From contig CAVVWM010000002.1 in the NCBI GenBank assembly GCA_963751955.1, forward strand, positions 372,001 through 436,000: DNA of 64,000 bases. Direction: 5' to 3'. Positions 16,887 through 25,926 of the stretch are shown here, piece by piece. A program made the position numbers and the translations under genes. This DNA comes from JABDIY01 sp963751955 (lineage in GTDB: Bacteria > Actinomycetota > Acidimicrobiia > Acidimicrobiales > SZUA-35). Positions within the stretch are counted from its first letter, which is position 1; each line of letters opens with the position of its first letter. The notes below the pieces were generated by a model. That model was not told the origin of the DNA. It did no database searches and saw nothing but the letters and a program-made list of their open reading frames with translations.

Positions 16887-19210
16887 CACGCCAGGGTTGA
16901 CCCCTTACGGGGAATGATACGACTCGCTCCTGCCGGGATCTTCAGCGGCCCACCGGCGAGGGTCAGCTCGCTGTCAACATCGCTGCCATTGCGGATCTCA
17001 ACAACATCGACGGTGGTGGTTACTCCCAACCGGGCCCCTCGATAGAGCACCTGGAAGCTCAACCTGCTCCAGTTCTTGGGCAGTTGAGGGTTCAGATGCA
17101 GCCCGGCCTCGGTCACCTGGAGGCCACCGAAGCCTTGGACGACTGCAAGCCATGTGCCAGCCATGCTCGTGGTGTGGCATCCGTCCTCGGTGTCGTTGTT
17201 GTAGTCGTCGAGATCGAGTCGGGCGGTGCGTAGGAGCATCTCCATCGCCTTGTCGAAACGGCCCAGCCGCACTGCCAGTACGGCATGAATTGATGGCGAC
17301 AGTGACGACTCGTGGACGGTACGAGGTTCATAGAAATCGAAATTTCGACGAAGCTCGTCGAGATCGAATCGCTCCTGGAACACCCACATGCCTTGGAGCA
17401 CGTCGGCTTGCTTGATGAACGGCGATCGAAGAATCCGATCCCACGACCAGTTCTGACCAATCGGCCGATCCTCGGGCGTGAGGTCATCGACAGTGAGCAT
17501 TTCCTTGTCGAGGTAGTTGCTCTGCTGAAGGAAGACGCCCCGCTCGGGATCTTCGGGTAGGAAAATCCCATCTGCAATGTTGCGCCACCGTTGCGGTTCG
17601 TTGGAGGCGTCGAAGTCGACGGCAGCCAGGATGGATTCGGTCGCACGAACGTCGAGCGCTCGAGCCTCCTCGATGCTTCTCAGAGTGTGCTCCAGAGTCC
17701 ACTGGGCCATCGATGCCGTGTACCAGTTGTTGTCGACGTTGTTCTCGTATTCGTTTGGGCCGGTCACCCCGAGCAGAACGAAGGCCGATCGTTTCTCCGA
17801 CCACGTGATCCGCTGGGACCAGAATCGGGAGATGGCGATGAGGACCTCGAGGCCGCCCTCCAACAGGTAGGCGTTGTCGCCCGTGTGGCGTATGTAGTCG
17901 TGAATGGCGAACGCAATTGCACCGTTGCGGTGGATCTCCTCGAAGGTGATCTCCCACTCGTTGTGGCACTCCTCTCCGTTGATGGTCACCATCGGGTACA
18001 GAGCCGCACCGTCACCGAACCCGAGTTTTTCGGCGTTCTCGATCGCTTTGCCGAGCTGACGATGTCGGTAGCGGATCAGGTTGCGGCCGACCTCGGGCTC
18101 AGAGGTTGCGAGGTAAAACGGAAGGCAGAACGCTTCGGTGTCCCAGTAGGTGACGCCGCCATACTTCTCCCCGGTAAACCCTTTCGGTCCGATGTTGAGA
18201 TCGGGATCATCACCGGTGAAGGTGCTGTTCAGACCGAAAATGTTGAAACGGATGCCTTGCTGGGCTGCGATGTCGCCATCGATCTCCACATCGCTGGTTG
18301 ACCACTTGTGCTCCCAGGCAGTGTGATGTTCGGCCAAAAGTTGGTCAAAACCTTGAGCGACGGCAGCGTCCAAAAACTCCTGGCACTGGCTGAGGACGTG
18401 GTCCGGTGGGGTGATTCGCGAGGTCGTGTTTGCGCCAATCTTCACCACCTCAACTGTCTGGCCGGCTGCAACTGACAGCGAGGTCGTAGTTCCTGCGGTG
18501 AGTTCAGAAGTGAACGGCACCGGCTCCTGGTCCGACACCTCACCGCTGACGCTGAGCAGTAACTCGGACCCCACGGCGGCAACGAACTCGGTCTTCTTGG
18601 TTTTCGACACGACGACGGTCCGGTTTCCAACAGCGATTTCCTCGACCGGATCCCAGAATCCGAAATCGTGGTTGGAGTCCTCGTTCACGACGTCACCCGC
18701 AACCAGGGAAGTGATATCGAGATTCACGTCGGAGTCGGCGCTGAGTCGGTAACGGAGCGCCCCGACTGCGTTGTTCGCCTTACTGACGAACCGCAGCACT
18801 TCGACGGTCACGATGATCCCGTTGCTCAACCGAACCCGGAACGACCGTTCCAGGGTGCCGCCCCGCATATCGAGCTCGCGGCGGTACTCGAGCACTTCAG
18901 TAGTGGCGAGATCCAGCTCCTCGCCGTCGACCCTGATGGCCAGCCGCTTCCAGTCCGCTGCGTTCAAGACCTTCGCGAAGTAGTCCGGGTAGCCGTTCTT
19001 CCACCAACCGACCCGGGTGGGGTCCGGGTAGTAGATCCCGGCGAGATAGTTACCCTGCAACGTGTTGCCGCTATAGGCCTCTTCATGATTGCCACGGCCA
19101 CCAAAGTGCCCGTTGCCCAAGGAGAACAGGCTCTCGAAGATGCGGTTGTTCTCCGCATCGAACCCGTCTTGAATGATCTTCCACGGATCCAGCACCACCA
19201 GTGTCTTCAC
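16883..19210 (-). CDS. Glycoside hydrolase family 65 (maltose-type phosphorylase)
   Basis: 775 residues, full length for GH65. N-terminal beta-sandwich (ENNRIFESLFSLGNGHFGGR), then an (alpha/alpha)6 barrel with GGVTYWDTEAFCLPFYLAT, EECHNEWEITFEEIHRNGAI and VTGPNEYENNVDNNWYT, where the Glu near residue 487 is the expected general acid. The C-terminal part has DGCHTTSMAGTW. Members cleave alpha-glucosides such as maltose, trehalose or kojibiose with inorganic phosphate to give beta-glucose 1-phosphate. Which disaccharide is used is not decidable here. No beta-phosphoglucomutase or sugar transporter is adjacent. It converges on typA with overlapping stops (16883-16886). Confidence 0.9.
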   Translation of the reverse strand: MKTLVVLDPWKIIQDGFDAENNRIFESLFSLGNGHFGGRGNHEEAYSGNTLQGNYLAGIYYPDPTRVGWWKNGYPDYFAKVLNAADWKRLAIRVDGEELDLATTEVLEYRRELDMRGGTLERSFRVRLSNGIIVTVEVLRFVSKANNAVGALRYRLSADSDVNLDITSLVAGDVVNEDSNHDFGFWDPVEEIAVGNRTVVVSKTKKTEFVAAVGSELLLSVSGEVSDQEPVPFTSELTAGTTTSLSVAAGQTVEVVKIGANTTSRITPPDHVLSQCQEFLDAAVAQGFDQLLAEHHTAWEHKWSTSDVEIDGDIAAQQGIRFNIFGLNSTFTGDDPDLNIGPKGFTGEKYGGVTYWDTEAFCLPFYLATSEPEVGRNLIRYRHRQLGKAIENAEKLGFGDGAALYPMVTINGEECHNEWEITFEEIHRNGAIAFAIHDYIRHTGDNAYLLEGGLEVLIAISRFWSQRITWSEKRSAFVLLGVTGPNEYENNVDNNWYTASMAQWTLEHTLRSIEEARALDVRATESILAAVDFDASNEPQRWRNIADGIFLPEDPERGVFLQQSNYLDKEMLTVDDLTPEDRPIGQNWSWDRILRSPFIKQADVLQGMWVFQERFDLDELRRNFDFYEPRTVHESSLSPSIHAVLAVRLGRFDKAMEMLLRTARLDLDDYNNDTEDGCHTTSMAGTWLAVVQGFGGLQVTEAGLHLNPQLPKNWSRLSFQVLYRGARLGVTTTVDVVEIRNGSDVDSELTLAGGPLKIPAGASRIIPRKGSTLAC

Positions 19211-19472
19211 CCGCTGAAGGTTAGCCCGATGATGTTTTTCTCATCCAAGAGGGAACCCGGGACCGTGGGATACTCGGCTATGGCCTCAGTAGTAGACCTG
19301 ATCGAGACGGTTCTCTCGGGTGGCAACGACCTCGAGTGGCTTCTGGAAGCTGGTGCGGGCTGAAATCCCGGTCGATAGCCACATGCAGGGTTTCTACACC
19401 GCTCAGAGTCACAGCCAGCCAGTGTGGCGTTCTGTTCCAGCGTGGGTCTCCACGGGGATTTGGGGAATGAGA

Positions 19473-19545
19473 GCCCGAAGTGGGAGTCGAACCCACGACC
19501 TACGCTTTACAAGAGCGTCGCTCTAGCCAACTGAGCTATTCGGGC
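19473..19545 (-). tRNA. tRNA-Thr (anticodon UGU)
   Basis: Cloverleaf on the minus strand. Acceptor GCCCGAA pairs with TTCGGGC; the D-arm is GCTC...GAGC. The anticodon arm is ACGCT-CTTGTAA-AGCGT, with TGT at the anticodon. The T-arm is GTGGG-TTCGACT-CCCAC. CCA is not encoded. It reads ACA codons (and ACG by wobble). Confidence 0.95.
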
Positions 19546-19645
19546 AGAAATCTGAGCTTATCGCTCGTCGCTGCAGGCACAGGCGGAATTGCTTGCCACC
19601 AGGTGTGACGGTTACCGCTCACCGCGGAAGCTAAGCTCGTCGCAT

Positions 19646-20260
19646 ATGAACACCGGAGCTCACGATGCTGGAGGCGGATTTACACAATCGGTGGGGACCA
19701 ACGCCGCCAGGGGCGTAGGCGTCATCCTGGCCGCGGTTGCCGTCGGAGCGATCCTGATGTGGCTCGGCTACAGCAACGACTCGGTCGACGCGAACGCGGG
19801 TAACGACGACTCAGCGCTGGTGTCGGGCGACGACGGCTCAGGCGATGACGGGTCCAGCGACGCCTCCACCGACGGTTCCGGTGATACCACCACAACCACA
19901 GAAGCCACCACAACAACAACAACAGCTGCCCCGGCCATCGCCCGGCCCGCAGCCGAGGTGACAGTCGTGGTAATGAACGCTACAGAAGGCAAGCCCGGCA
20001 TCGCCGGCCGCAGCTCCGCAATAGGAGAACAAGCGGGCTACACGATGCTGGAGCCCAGCAACGCCAAGGTTGACCAGGACACCGCCATTCAGTATGCGCC
20101 GGACTACGAAGCCGATGCCGTTGCAGTGGCCGAGGCATTCGGCCTTGATGCGTCCGTCGTTGAACCTTTCCCAGACGAGCTGAACATACGTGACGCAGCC
20201 GACGTGGCTGGCGCGAACATCATCGTGTTCGTCGGTCTCGACGGAAAGATTGATCCCTAG
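19646..20260 (+). CDS. Membrane-anchored LytR C-terminal (LytR_C) domain protein
   Basis: 204 residues from ATG 19646 (MNTGAHDAGGGF). Topology: short cytoplasmic N-terminus, one membrane segment (GVGVILAAVAVGAILMWLGY, about 25-45), an Asp/Ser/Gly then Thr-rich spacer (45-105), and an extracytoplasmic LytR_C domain (VTVVVMNATEGKPGIAGRSS, then IREAD-like end IRDAADVAGANIIVFVG). This domain accompanies cell-wall polymer ligases but also occurs alone, as here. Exact role unknown. The next small membrane gene begins 35 bp downstream. Confidence 0.8.
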   Translation: MNTGAHDAGGGFTQSVGTNAARGVGVILAAVAVGAILMWLGYSNDSVDANAGNDDSALVSGDDGSGDDGSSDASTDGSGDTTTTTEATTTTTTAAPAIARPAAEVTVVVMNATEGKPGIAGRSSAIGEQAGYTMLEPSNAKVDQDTAIQYAPDYEADAVAVAEAFGLDASVVEPFPDELNIRDAADVAGANIIVFVGLDGKIDP

Positions 20261-20295
20261 GTACACCGCATCTAGGGCAGTACTACGCTGGGGGC

Positions 20296-20511
20296 ATGGC
20301 CATCAGCCCCGCCGGCAAACAAGACCTCGACTCCTCCGGTTCCTCAGACCTGGCCATGCGCGTCGTCGGAGGCGCGATCGGGGCGATCATCCTGTTCTTC
20401 ATTGCGAAGTGGATCATCGGGTTTGTCTTCACTCTCATCAAGTTCGGGATCTTCTTAGCGGTGGTCTTCGCCATCATCTATGTGGCACGGCAGGTCACCA
20501 AGAAGGACTAG
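20296..20511 (+). CDS. Small membrane protein, 71 aa
   Basis: MAISPAGKQDLDSSGSSDLA is followed by two hydrophobic helices (VVGGAIGAIILFFIAKWIIG and FTLIKFGIFLAVVFAIIYVA) and a basic tail (RQVTKKD). Predicted two-pass protein. It is likely co-transcribed with the LytR_C gene. The stop TAG at 20509-20511 directly abuts the stop of convergent rlmB, giving TAGCTA. No family assigned. Confidence 0.7.
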   Translation: MAISPAGKQDLDSSGSSDLAMRVVGGAIGAIILFFIAKWIIGFVFTLIKFGIFLAVVFAIIYVARQVTKKD

Positions 20512-21456
20512 CTAGCCTTCCACGGCGGGCTTCGGCGTCCGCTGCCGCACAATCTCAAAACACGCAGCCGCACCAGCCATAGCAACGTTCAGGCTGTTCA
20601 GCTCGCCCCTCAATGGCAGGCTGGCAACCACGTCGACCCGTTGGCGAACCAAACGAGACAGGCCGGACCCTTCTGCGCCGAGCACGAGCGCCACCGGTCG
20701 GTCATTGCTCAGATCTAGATCGAACAGTGCAGAGTCGCCATCGGCATCGAGGCCAACGGTCAAAACACCAGCTTCGGAGAGGTCCCTGATAGCGGTTGGG
20801 ATTCCCCCTACGAGCGCCATCGGGACATGTTCAACCGCTCCTGCGGCAGTTTTGGTGACGGTGGCGGTCACATGAACCGAGCGGTGGCGCGGCATCACGA
20901 TCCCAGTCACTCCGGCGCATTCGGCGGTACGGATGATCGCCCCGAGATTCTGCGGATCGGTGATGCCGTCAAGCACCAGTAAGAACGGGGCGCGGTGGGT
21001 CAACAGGTTGTCGAGCGACTTCGCTTCCAGAGGCTTCGCTTTGGCCAGGACTCCCTGATGGCTCATGGTGAGGGCGTCAGCGTCGAATCGTTTTCTAGTG
21101 ACCGACTTCAACGGCACTTTGAGATCTGCGGCGAGTTCGCGAATGTCGGTGAGGATCGGAGCGTCGTCGAGATCCTCAACCATCAGAATCTCCTTCACCG
21201 GACGGGTCCGAGCAAGCAGCAGTTCGCGCACTGCATGCCTGCCCTCCACCTGATCGCCGCCCAGCCCGCGTTGTGCGTTTCGCTGTCGGGGCTGGCCCGC
21301 GGTCGCTGCACTCGGGCGACCACGGCGCCGACCGGCGGGAGCTACCGGGGGTCGAGAACCGGCTGGTCTTTTCTTGCGGGCACCTGGTCTTGGTTTGCCC
21401 CCTCCACCACGGCCGCCTTGGTTGTTGGGGGTCGAACCCCTTTTGCTTGGACTCAC
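20512..21456 (-). CDS. rlmB: 23S rRNA 2'-O-ribose methyltransferase, RlmB/TrmH family
   Basis: About 314 residues. Start taken at GTG 21456, which overlaps the ispF stop (GTGA). The first ~70 residues are Arg/Gly/Pro-rich and probably bind RNA non-specifically. A substrate-binding domain follows (VEGRHAVRELLLARTRPVKE), then the SPOUT knot motifs: VLDGITDPQNLGAIIRTAE, LVLGAEGSGLSRLV and GELNSLNVAMAGAAACFEIV. It methylates a conserved 23S rRNA guanosine (RlmB) or a related rRNA site. It is translationally coupled to ispD-ispF, a common actinobacterial arrangement (often with cysS). Confidence 0.9.
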   Translation of the reverse strand: MSPSKRGSTPNNQGGRGGGGKPRPGARKKRPAGSRPPVAPAGRRRGRPSAATAGQPRQRNAQRGLGGDQVEGRHAVRELLLARTRPVKEILMVEDLDDAPILTDIRELAADLKVPLKSVTRKRFDADALTMSHQGVLAKAKPLEAKSLDNLLTHRAPFLLVLDGITDPQNLGAIIRTAECAGVTGIVMPRHRSVHVTATVTKTAAGAVEHVPMALVGGIPTAIRDLSEAGVLTVGLDADGDSALFDLDLSNDRPVALVLGAEGSGLSRLVRQRVDVVASLPLRGELNSLNVAMAGAAACFEIVRQRTPKPAVEG

Positions 21457-21938
21457 GATTTCACCATCAATGCTGAGGCGAAACACTGGACGCCCTGGCC
21501 CAGTGCAGCAACGCCTTCGGTTCTCTTGCCCTTCAGTGTGACCGGTCCGCCGGCCGCGTCCGACAGGTTCTTTTCCATTGCCTCGCGATGCGGGGCGATC
21601 TTCGGAGAGTCGAGCACCACTGTGCAATCGGCATTCACCAACACCCAGCCCCGCTCGGTCAACGTCTCGGCCGCCCGCCGCAATAGCTGGATGCTGTCGG
21701 CACCGGCCAACAAAGGATCGGTGTCGGGGAACATCCCGCCGATATCGCCTGCACCGACAGCCCCGAGCATCGCATCGATCACGGCATGGGAGATCGCATC
21801 GGCATCGCTGTGCCCGACGAGCCCGGGTGCGTCTGTGAACTCGACACCGGCCAGCACGAGCGGACGATTGGGATCATCGCTCCAGCTGTGCACGTCGAAT
21901 CCTTGACCGATTCGGATGTCGGGAACAGGTGCGCTCAC
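21453..21938 (-). CDS. ispF: 2-C-methyl-D-erythritol 2,4-cyclodiphosphate synthase
   Basis: 161 residues, full length, from GTG 21938 (GTGA overlap with ispD). Key features: GFDVHSW (metal-binding Asp and His), GHSDADAISHAVIDAMLGA (second metal His) and FPDTDP. It cyclises CDP-ME 2-phosphate in the MEP isoprenoid pathway. With ispD upstream and a polyprenyl synthase in the window, it marks MEP-dependent isoprenoid synthesis. Confidence 0.95.
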   Translation of the reverse strand: MSAPVPDIRIGQGFDVHSWSDDPNRPLVLAGVEFTDAPGLVGHSDADAISHAVIDAMLGAVGAGDIGGMFPDTDPLLAGADSIQLLRRAAETLTERGWVLVNADCTVVLDSPKIAPHREAMEKNLSDAAGGPVTLKGKRTEGVAALGQGVQCFASALMVKS

Positions 21939-22564
21939 CCCAACAGTATCTCGGCAAGAGCAAGGTCTGCGGCCACCGTGACCTTGATGTTTTTGGGATC
22001 GCCCTCCACATGAACCACCTCAGCCCCGAGTGCATCCACCAACGATGCGTCGTCGGTGGCGTCGCCTCCGCCGTCATGGGCCCTTCTGATCAGGTCGAAC
22101 GCAAATCCCTGGGGAGTCTGGACCGCTCGGAACTGGCTTCGGTCGACCGCTCCCCCCTCCACGTGACGCAAAGAATCGGTGACCGGGATTACGGGTACAA
22201 CCGCCTCCTTTCCATCCTTGAGGGCAGAGACGACCCTGCTGACCAGTGCTGCGGGAACCGCAGGGCGGGCGGCATCATGTATGAGCACGTGAGAGGGCTC
22301 GAATTCGGCCGCAGCGGCCAAGCCGGCTCGAACCGAATCGGCTCGAGTGACGCCACCGGGCACGACCACGTCGGCCAAATCGCTCTGATGGCCGGCCAGC
22401 AGGTCCGGGTGAGCGACGACAACGACCGCGTCACACACTGCGGCTATCGCTTCGACGGACCAGTCGAGAACCCGCTTTGCACCCACCGACTTGAATTGCT
22501 TTGGAGCATCATCGCCCAGGCGCGATCCGATCCCACCGGCGACAACAATTCCCACGATCCTCAC
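21935..22564 (-). CDS. ispD: 2-C-methyl-D-erythritol 4-phosphate cytidylyltransferase
   Basis: 209 residues. The CTP-binding loop VVAGGIGSRLGDDAPKQF is at the N-terminus. Further features are HDAARPAVP, PVTDSLRHVE, RAVQTPQGF and DDASLVDALGAEVVHVEGDP. It makes CDP-methylerythritol. First gene of the ispD-ispF-rlmB operon, all joined by GTGA overlaps. Divergent from the Crp-type regulator. Confidence 0.95.
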   Translation of the reverse strand: MRIVGIVVAGGIGSRLGDDAPKQFKSVGAKRVLDWSVEAIAAVCDAVVVVAHPDLLAGHQSDLADVVVPGGVTRADSVRAGLAAAAEFEPSHVLIHDAARPAVPAALVSRVVSALKDGKEAVVPVIPVTDSLRHVEGGAVDRSQFRAVQTPQGFAFDLIRRAHDGGGDATDDASLVDALGAEVVHVEGDPKNIKVTVAADLALAEILLG

Positions 22565-22634
22565 GCCCCGAGGCTACTCATAGCGCTGTGAGTAGGAGCG
22601 CTGCGTTCAAACTGTGACATGTTCCACTTGCCCG

Positions 22635-23309
22635 ATGTACGGTATAGAGGTGATTGACCCCGCGTTTTTGGCTGACGTCGAGCTCTTTTCCGGGCTTGAA
22701 GAAGACACACTGGCGGTAATCGCTGCCCAATCGGAACTACGAAGGCTCAAGCGGGGTGACGTGCTTTTCAGCGAAGACGACGAACCGGCTGAACTTTTTG
22801 TCACGATGTCGGGCCGGGTTGCGATGGTGAACCGTTCAATCGACGGGCGGGAAAGCGTCGTAGCTCTCATGGAGAAGGGCGATCTCTTCGGAGAGATGCC
22901 GTTGTTCGACCAGCGCAACCGATCCACCGACGGTCGTGCGCTCGAACCCTCCGAAGTCCTCGTGATTCCCTACGGTCCTCTCCACAAGCTTTACCAGGAG
23001 CAGCCCGAACACCTCTGGCGCGTAGTGTCACTGCTCGCCGGTCGCCTCCGGGCGATGGATGGTGTGCTGGCGGATTCGGTGTTCCTCGACGTCACCGGTC
23101 GAACTGCCAAACGGCTTCTCGAAATTGCAGGCGACACAGACGATTTCGCCTTGCCGGTCACTCAGGAAGAACTGGCCGGGATGGTGGGCGCCAGCCGGGA
23201 GCGCGTCAACAAGGCGATCGCCAGTTTTGTCCGTCTTGGATGGATCGAACAACGCGACCGCCGCTACCACATCCGAAACCGCCAACAACTCGAACTCCGC
23301 GCCCGCTAA
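22635..23309 (+). CDS. Crp/Fnr family transcriptional regulator
   Basis: About 224 residues from ATG 22635; GTG 22614 and GTG 22650 (VIDPAFLADVELFSGLEEDT) are equally possible starts. It has an N-terminal cyclic-nucleotide-binding fold (KRGDVLFSEDDEPAELFVTM, GDLFGEMPLFD) and a C-terminal winged helix (PVTQEELAGMVGASRERVNK, recognition helix). The phosphate-binding cassette differs from classical cAMP receptors, so the ligand is uncertain. Divergent from ispD. The N-terminus of the longest form has TCSTCP, but there is no Fnr-type four-Cys set. Confidence 0.88.
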   Translation: MYGIEVIDPAFLADVELFSGLEEDTLAVIAAQSELRRLKRGDVLFSEDDEPAELFVTMSGRVAMVNRSIDGRESVVALMEKGDLFGEMPLFDQRNRSTDGRALEPSEVLVIPYGPLHKLYQEQPEHLWRVVSLLAGRLRAMDGVLADSVFLDVTGRTAKRLLEIAGDTDDFALPVTQEELAGMVGASRERVNKAIASFVRLGWIEQRDRRYHIRNRQQLELRAR

Positions 23310-23408
23310 GAACGTTCTTTACAAAACCGGCGAGGCTGATAGAGCCGTAGTCGCGCCACTTCGTTCTCGCAGCGACCGCTGTGGGCCCGCTACGGGCCAA
23401 GGAAAGGA

Positions 23409-24488
23409 CTACCTCCGTTGCAGGCGGTCCAGGATTGAGGTTTCGACGAGCTGGGTGAGGCTTTCTTTGACACTGCGAGCTCGGAACGGATCTATTCCGT
23501 CGATCTCTTGGAGCTCAGCCGCGCTTGCACCCAAGATCGCATCGAGACTCTCGAAACGCTCCACAACGTCATCGACCATTGTGGCGGTGAGACGGGGAAC
23601 CTTGGACAGCAGGCGGTAGCCCCGCGACTCGAGGGCACCATCGAGTTCGGTGACCGACGCCGAGAGGTGAAGGGTCTTGGCCAAGAGTTCCTCGTTGAAC
23701 AACGCATCGTCGCTCAGTCCGGCGAGCGCATCCATGGCCTGTTCGATGTGGAAGCCTGCGTCCTCGGTGAAGTAGTCCCGGATTAGCAGGCGACGATCGT
23801 CGATCACGCCGCCCATCAGCTCTTCGAGCTGCAATCGAACCAGACGTCCGTCGGTACCGAGCTCGATGAGATTGCGTTCGATTTCCTTGGCGATCCGGGC
23901 CACCATCTCGGTGCGTTGAAGCACCTCAACAACGTCTCGCAGAGTGACCAGATTCTCCACCTCGAGAGCCGAGAGATTGGCCGAAACGCTGTGAAGGCGG
24001 CTGCGGTAACGCTCGAGGGTCTGAATTGCCTGGTTGGAGCGTTCCAACAGTCGGCTGACAAGCTCGAGCGAGTGGCGGTCCTCGGAGATGTAGACCTGGA
24101 TCTCCTTGCGACTCTGCGACACTGCAACCACCGGCACATCGAGGGAGCGGGCCACCCGTTCAGCAGTGCGATGACGAGTACCAGTTTCGGTAGTCGGGAC
24201 ATTGGGATTGGGCACGAGGTGGACGTTTGCCCTGGCGATCCTTGTGGCCTCGGGATCCAGAATGATGGCACCGTCCATCTTTGCCACCTCGGCCAGGCGC
24301 TGGGGTGTGTAGGCCGAATCAAGCAGGAACCCGCCCGAGCAGATGTTCAGAACCTCGGGACTATCTCCAACCACGATCAGACCACCACGTCCCGATTGGA
24401 GGACTCGATCGAGGCCTTCCCTGAGAGGAGTACCGGGCGCAATCTGAGCAAGTACTCGGACAAGCGCGCGCTCAGCTTGATGATCCAT
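23409..24488 (-). CDS. disA: DNA integrity scanning protein, diadenylate cyclase
   Basis: 359 residues from ATG 24488 (MDHQAERALVRVLAQIAPGT); a GTG at 24518 abutting radA is the alternative. The DAC domain has both catalytic signatures: KMDGAIILD near 73 and GTRHRTAERVARS near 105. A helical linker and C-terminal HhH DNA-binding segment follow (SLDAILGASAAELQEIDGID). It makes c-di-AMP from ATP while scanning DNA for branched structures (family knowledge). It lies directly downstream of radA on the same strand, the standard radA-disA pair; RadA is known to inhibit DisA activity. Confidence 0.94.
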   Translation of the reverse strand: MDHQAERALVRVLAQIAPGTPLREGLDRVLQSGRGGLIVVGDSPEVLNICSGGFLLDSAYTPQRLAEVAKMDGAIILDPEATRIARANVHLVPNPNVPTTETGTRHRTAERVARSLDVPVVAVSQSRKEIQVYISEDRHSLELVSRLLERSNQAIQTLERYRSRLHSVSANLSALEVENLVTLRDVVEVLQRTEMVARIAKEIERNLIELGTDGRLVRLQLEELMGGVIDDRRLLIRDYFTEDAGFHIEQAMDALAGLSDDALFNEELLAKTLHLSASVTELDGALESRGYRLLSKVPRLTATMVDDVVERFESLDAILGASAAELQEIDGIDPFRARSVKESLTQLVETSILDRLQRR

Positions 24489-24520
24489 GGGCAGATTGTA
24501 GGGCCTCGCGGGGGCCAACG

Positions 24521-25864
24521 TCAGGCTGCTACCCCCAGCAACACATTGAGTGCGTCGACAACGGTCTCACAACGATGGAGCCCGAGTCCGGTAGGACCCT
24601 CAGGACATGACAGAGGAACAATGCACTCGGAGAATCCGAGACGATGGGTTTCGGCCAGACGGCGCTCCATGGTTGCTACACGCCGGAGTTCGCCACTGAG
24701 ACCGATCTCCGCACACGACCCAAGCCGGGCGGGGACTGGCATCTGCCGGGCCGCCGACACCATTGCGAGGAGCATCGCCAGATCAGCACCGGGGTCGTTG
24801 ACCTTGGCTCCTCCGGCTGCAGAGACCAGCGTGTCCAACCCAGCCAGGACGTCGGGCACTTTGTCGCGGCCAACACTGTGCACCAGGTTCAGCCGTCCTG
24901 CCTGCACATTGTGGGCTTTGACCACCGGTCGTTCGCCGCTTTTAGTGAGGAGGGCTTGGATCTCAACCATCACCGGCCGCCGGCCTTCGAGAACCGGGAC
25001 CACAGCAGAACCTGCCAGAGTCGGGTTTCGGTCCGCGAGGAATCGAGCACTTGGGTCTCTCACCGGGATCAGACCGGTGCGGACCATCTCGAACAAACCA
25101 ACCTCACTGGTGGGACCGAAGCGGTGCTTGATACAGCGCAGGAAGCGCAGATCGTTCCGTCGATCACCGTCGAAGCTGAGCACAGTATCGACGAGGTGTT
25201 CCAGAGTTCGAGGTCCTGCGAGCCCTCCATCTTTTGTGACGTGCCCGATGAGCAAAAGGGACACGTTGTTCTTTTTGGCCGTTTCGGCGAGCTGACTGGA
25301 GACCATCCGCAGCAGAGAGGGAGATCCCAGAGATCCGCCATCGTCGTGGCTCCTGAGCATCTGCACTGAGTCGACGATCACCATTTGTGGGCATTGTTTC
25401 TCCATCATGTTGATGACCTGGCCGGTGTCGGTGGTGTCCAGAACACTCAACGTTTCCGGGATCGGGCGATTGTGGATCCGACTCGCCCGAGCAGCCACCT
25501 GCGACGGCGCCTCTTCCCCGGTGACCAGGACCACACTCGCGCCTGTGCGAGCGATACGGAGCGCCAGCTGGAGGGTGAGCGTGCTTTTGCCGATGCCGGG
25601 TTCGCCCGATAACAACGACACGGATCCGGGAACAAACCCACCACCGAGCACCCGATCGATCTCCTCCACGGTTGTTGGAACCGGGATCGATTGGGTTTGA
25701 TCGACCTCGACAAGGGGCACCAGCCCGACCCCATCGATGAAGGTCCGTTTGGCAACCGGCCGCTCCGGGATGGTGTGCCAGGCCTTGCACCCTGCGCAGA
25801 TCCCTTGCCATTTTGGGTGCTCTCGACCACAGTCAGAGCACGCGAACGTCGTTGATTTACTCAT
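24521..25864 (-). CDS. radA: DNA repair protein RadA (Sms)
   Basis: 447 residues from ATG 25864 (MSKSTTFACSDCGREHPKWQ). It has an N-terminal four-Cys zinc finger (C9, C12, C23, C26) and Walker A LLSGEPGIGKSTLTLQLAL near 90. The Walker B region is VIVDSVQML. The RadA motif reads KHRFG instead of the usual KNRFG. A Lon-like C-terminal domain contains the LVHSVGRDKVPDVLAGLDTL and DPGADLAMLLAMVSA segments. RadA is a hexameric helicase that acts in recombination branch migration. It pairs with disA downstream. Confidence 0.94.
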   Translation of the reverse strand: MSKSTTFACSDCGREHPKWQGICAGCKAWHTIPERPVAKRTFIDGVGLVPLVEVDQTQSIPVPTTVEEIDRVLGGGFVPGSVSLLSGEPGIGKSTLTLQLALRIARTGASVVLVTGEEAPSQVAARASRIHNRPIPETLSVLDTTDTGQVINMMEKQCPQMVIVDSVQMLRSHDDGGSLGSPSLLRMVSSQLAETAKKNNVSLLLIGHVTKDGGLAGPRTLEHLVDTVLSFDGDRRNDLRFLRCIKHRFGPTSEVGLFEMVRTGLIPVRDPSARFLADRNPTLAGSAVVPVLEGRRPVMVEIQALLTKSGERPVVKAHNVQAGRLNLVHSVGRDKVPDVLAGLDTLVSAAGGAKVNDPGADLAMLLAMVSAARQMPVPARLGSCAEIGLSGELRRVATMERRLAETHRLGFSECIVPLSCPEGPTGLGLHRCETVVDALNVLLGVAA

Positions 25865-25926
25865 TCCCAGATCATCGTCGAGGGGTGTGACAGTCAAGCG
25901 CTCGTCCGAGGGAGGGCGGCTGAGAT

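Noticed and set aside
19280..19363. 27-codon frame starting MASVVDLIETVLSGGNDLEW
   Set aside because: A plausible start and a weak TACTCG box exist, but the frame is very short, lacks a ribosome site and ends in a gap before the tRNA; not supportable from one sequence.
23384..23398. GGCCCG-CTA-CGGGCC hairpin between the Crp-type gene and disA
   Set aside because: The stem is only six pairs with no T tract; it may be a terminator but is not better than chance in this GC-rich sequence.
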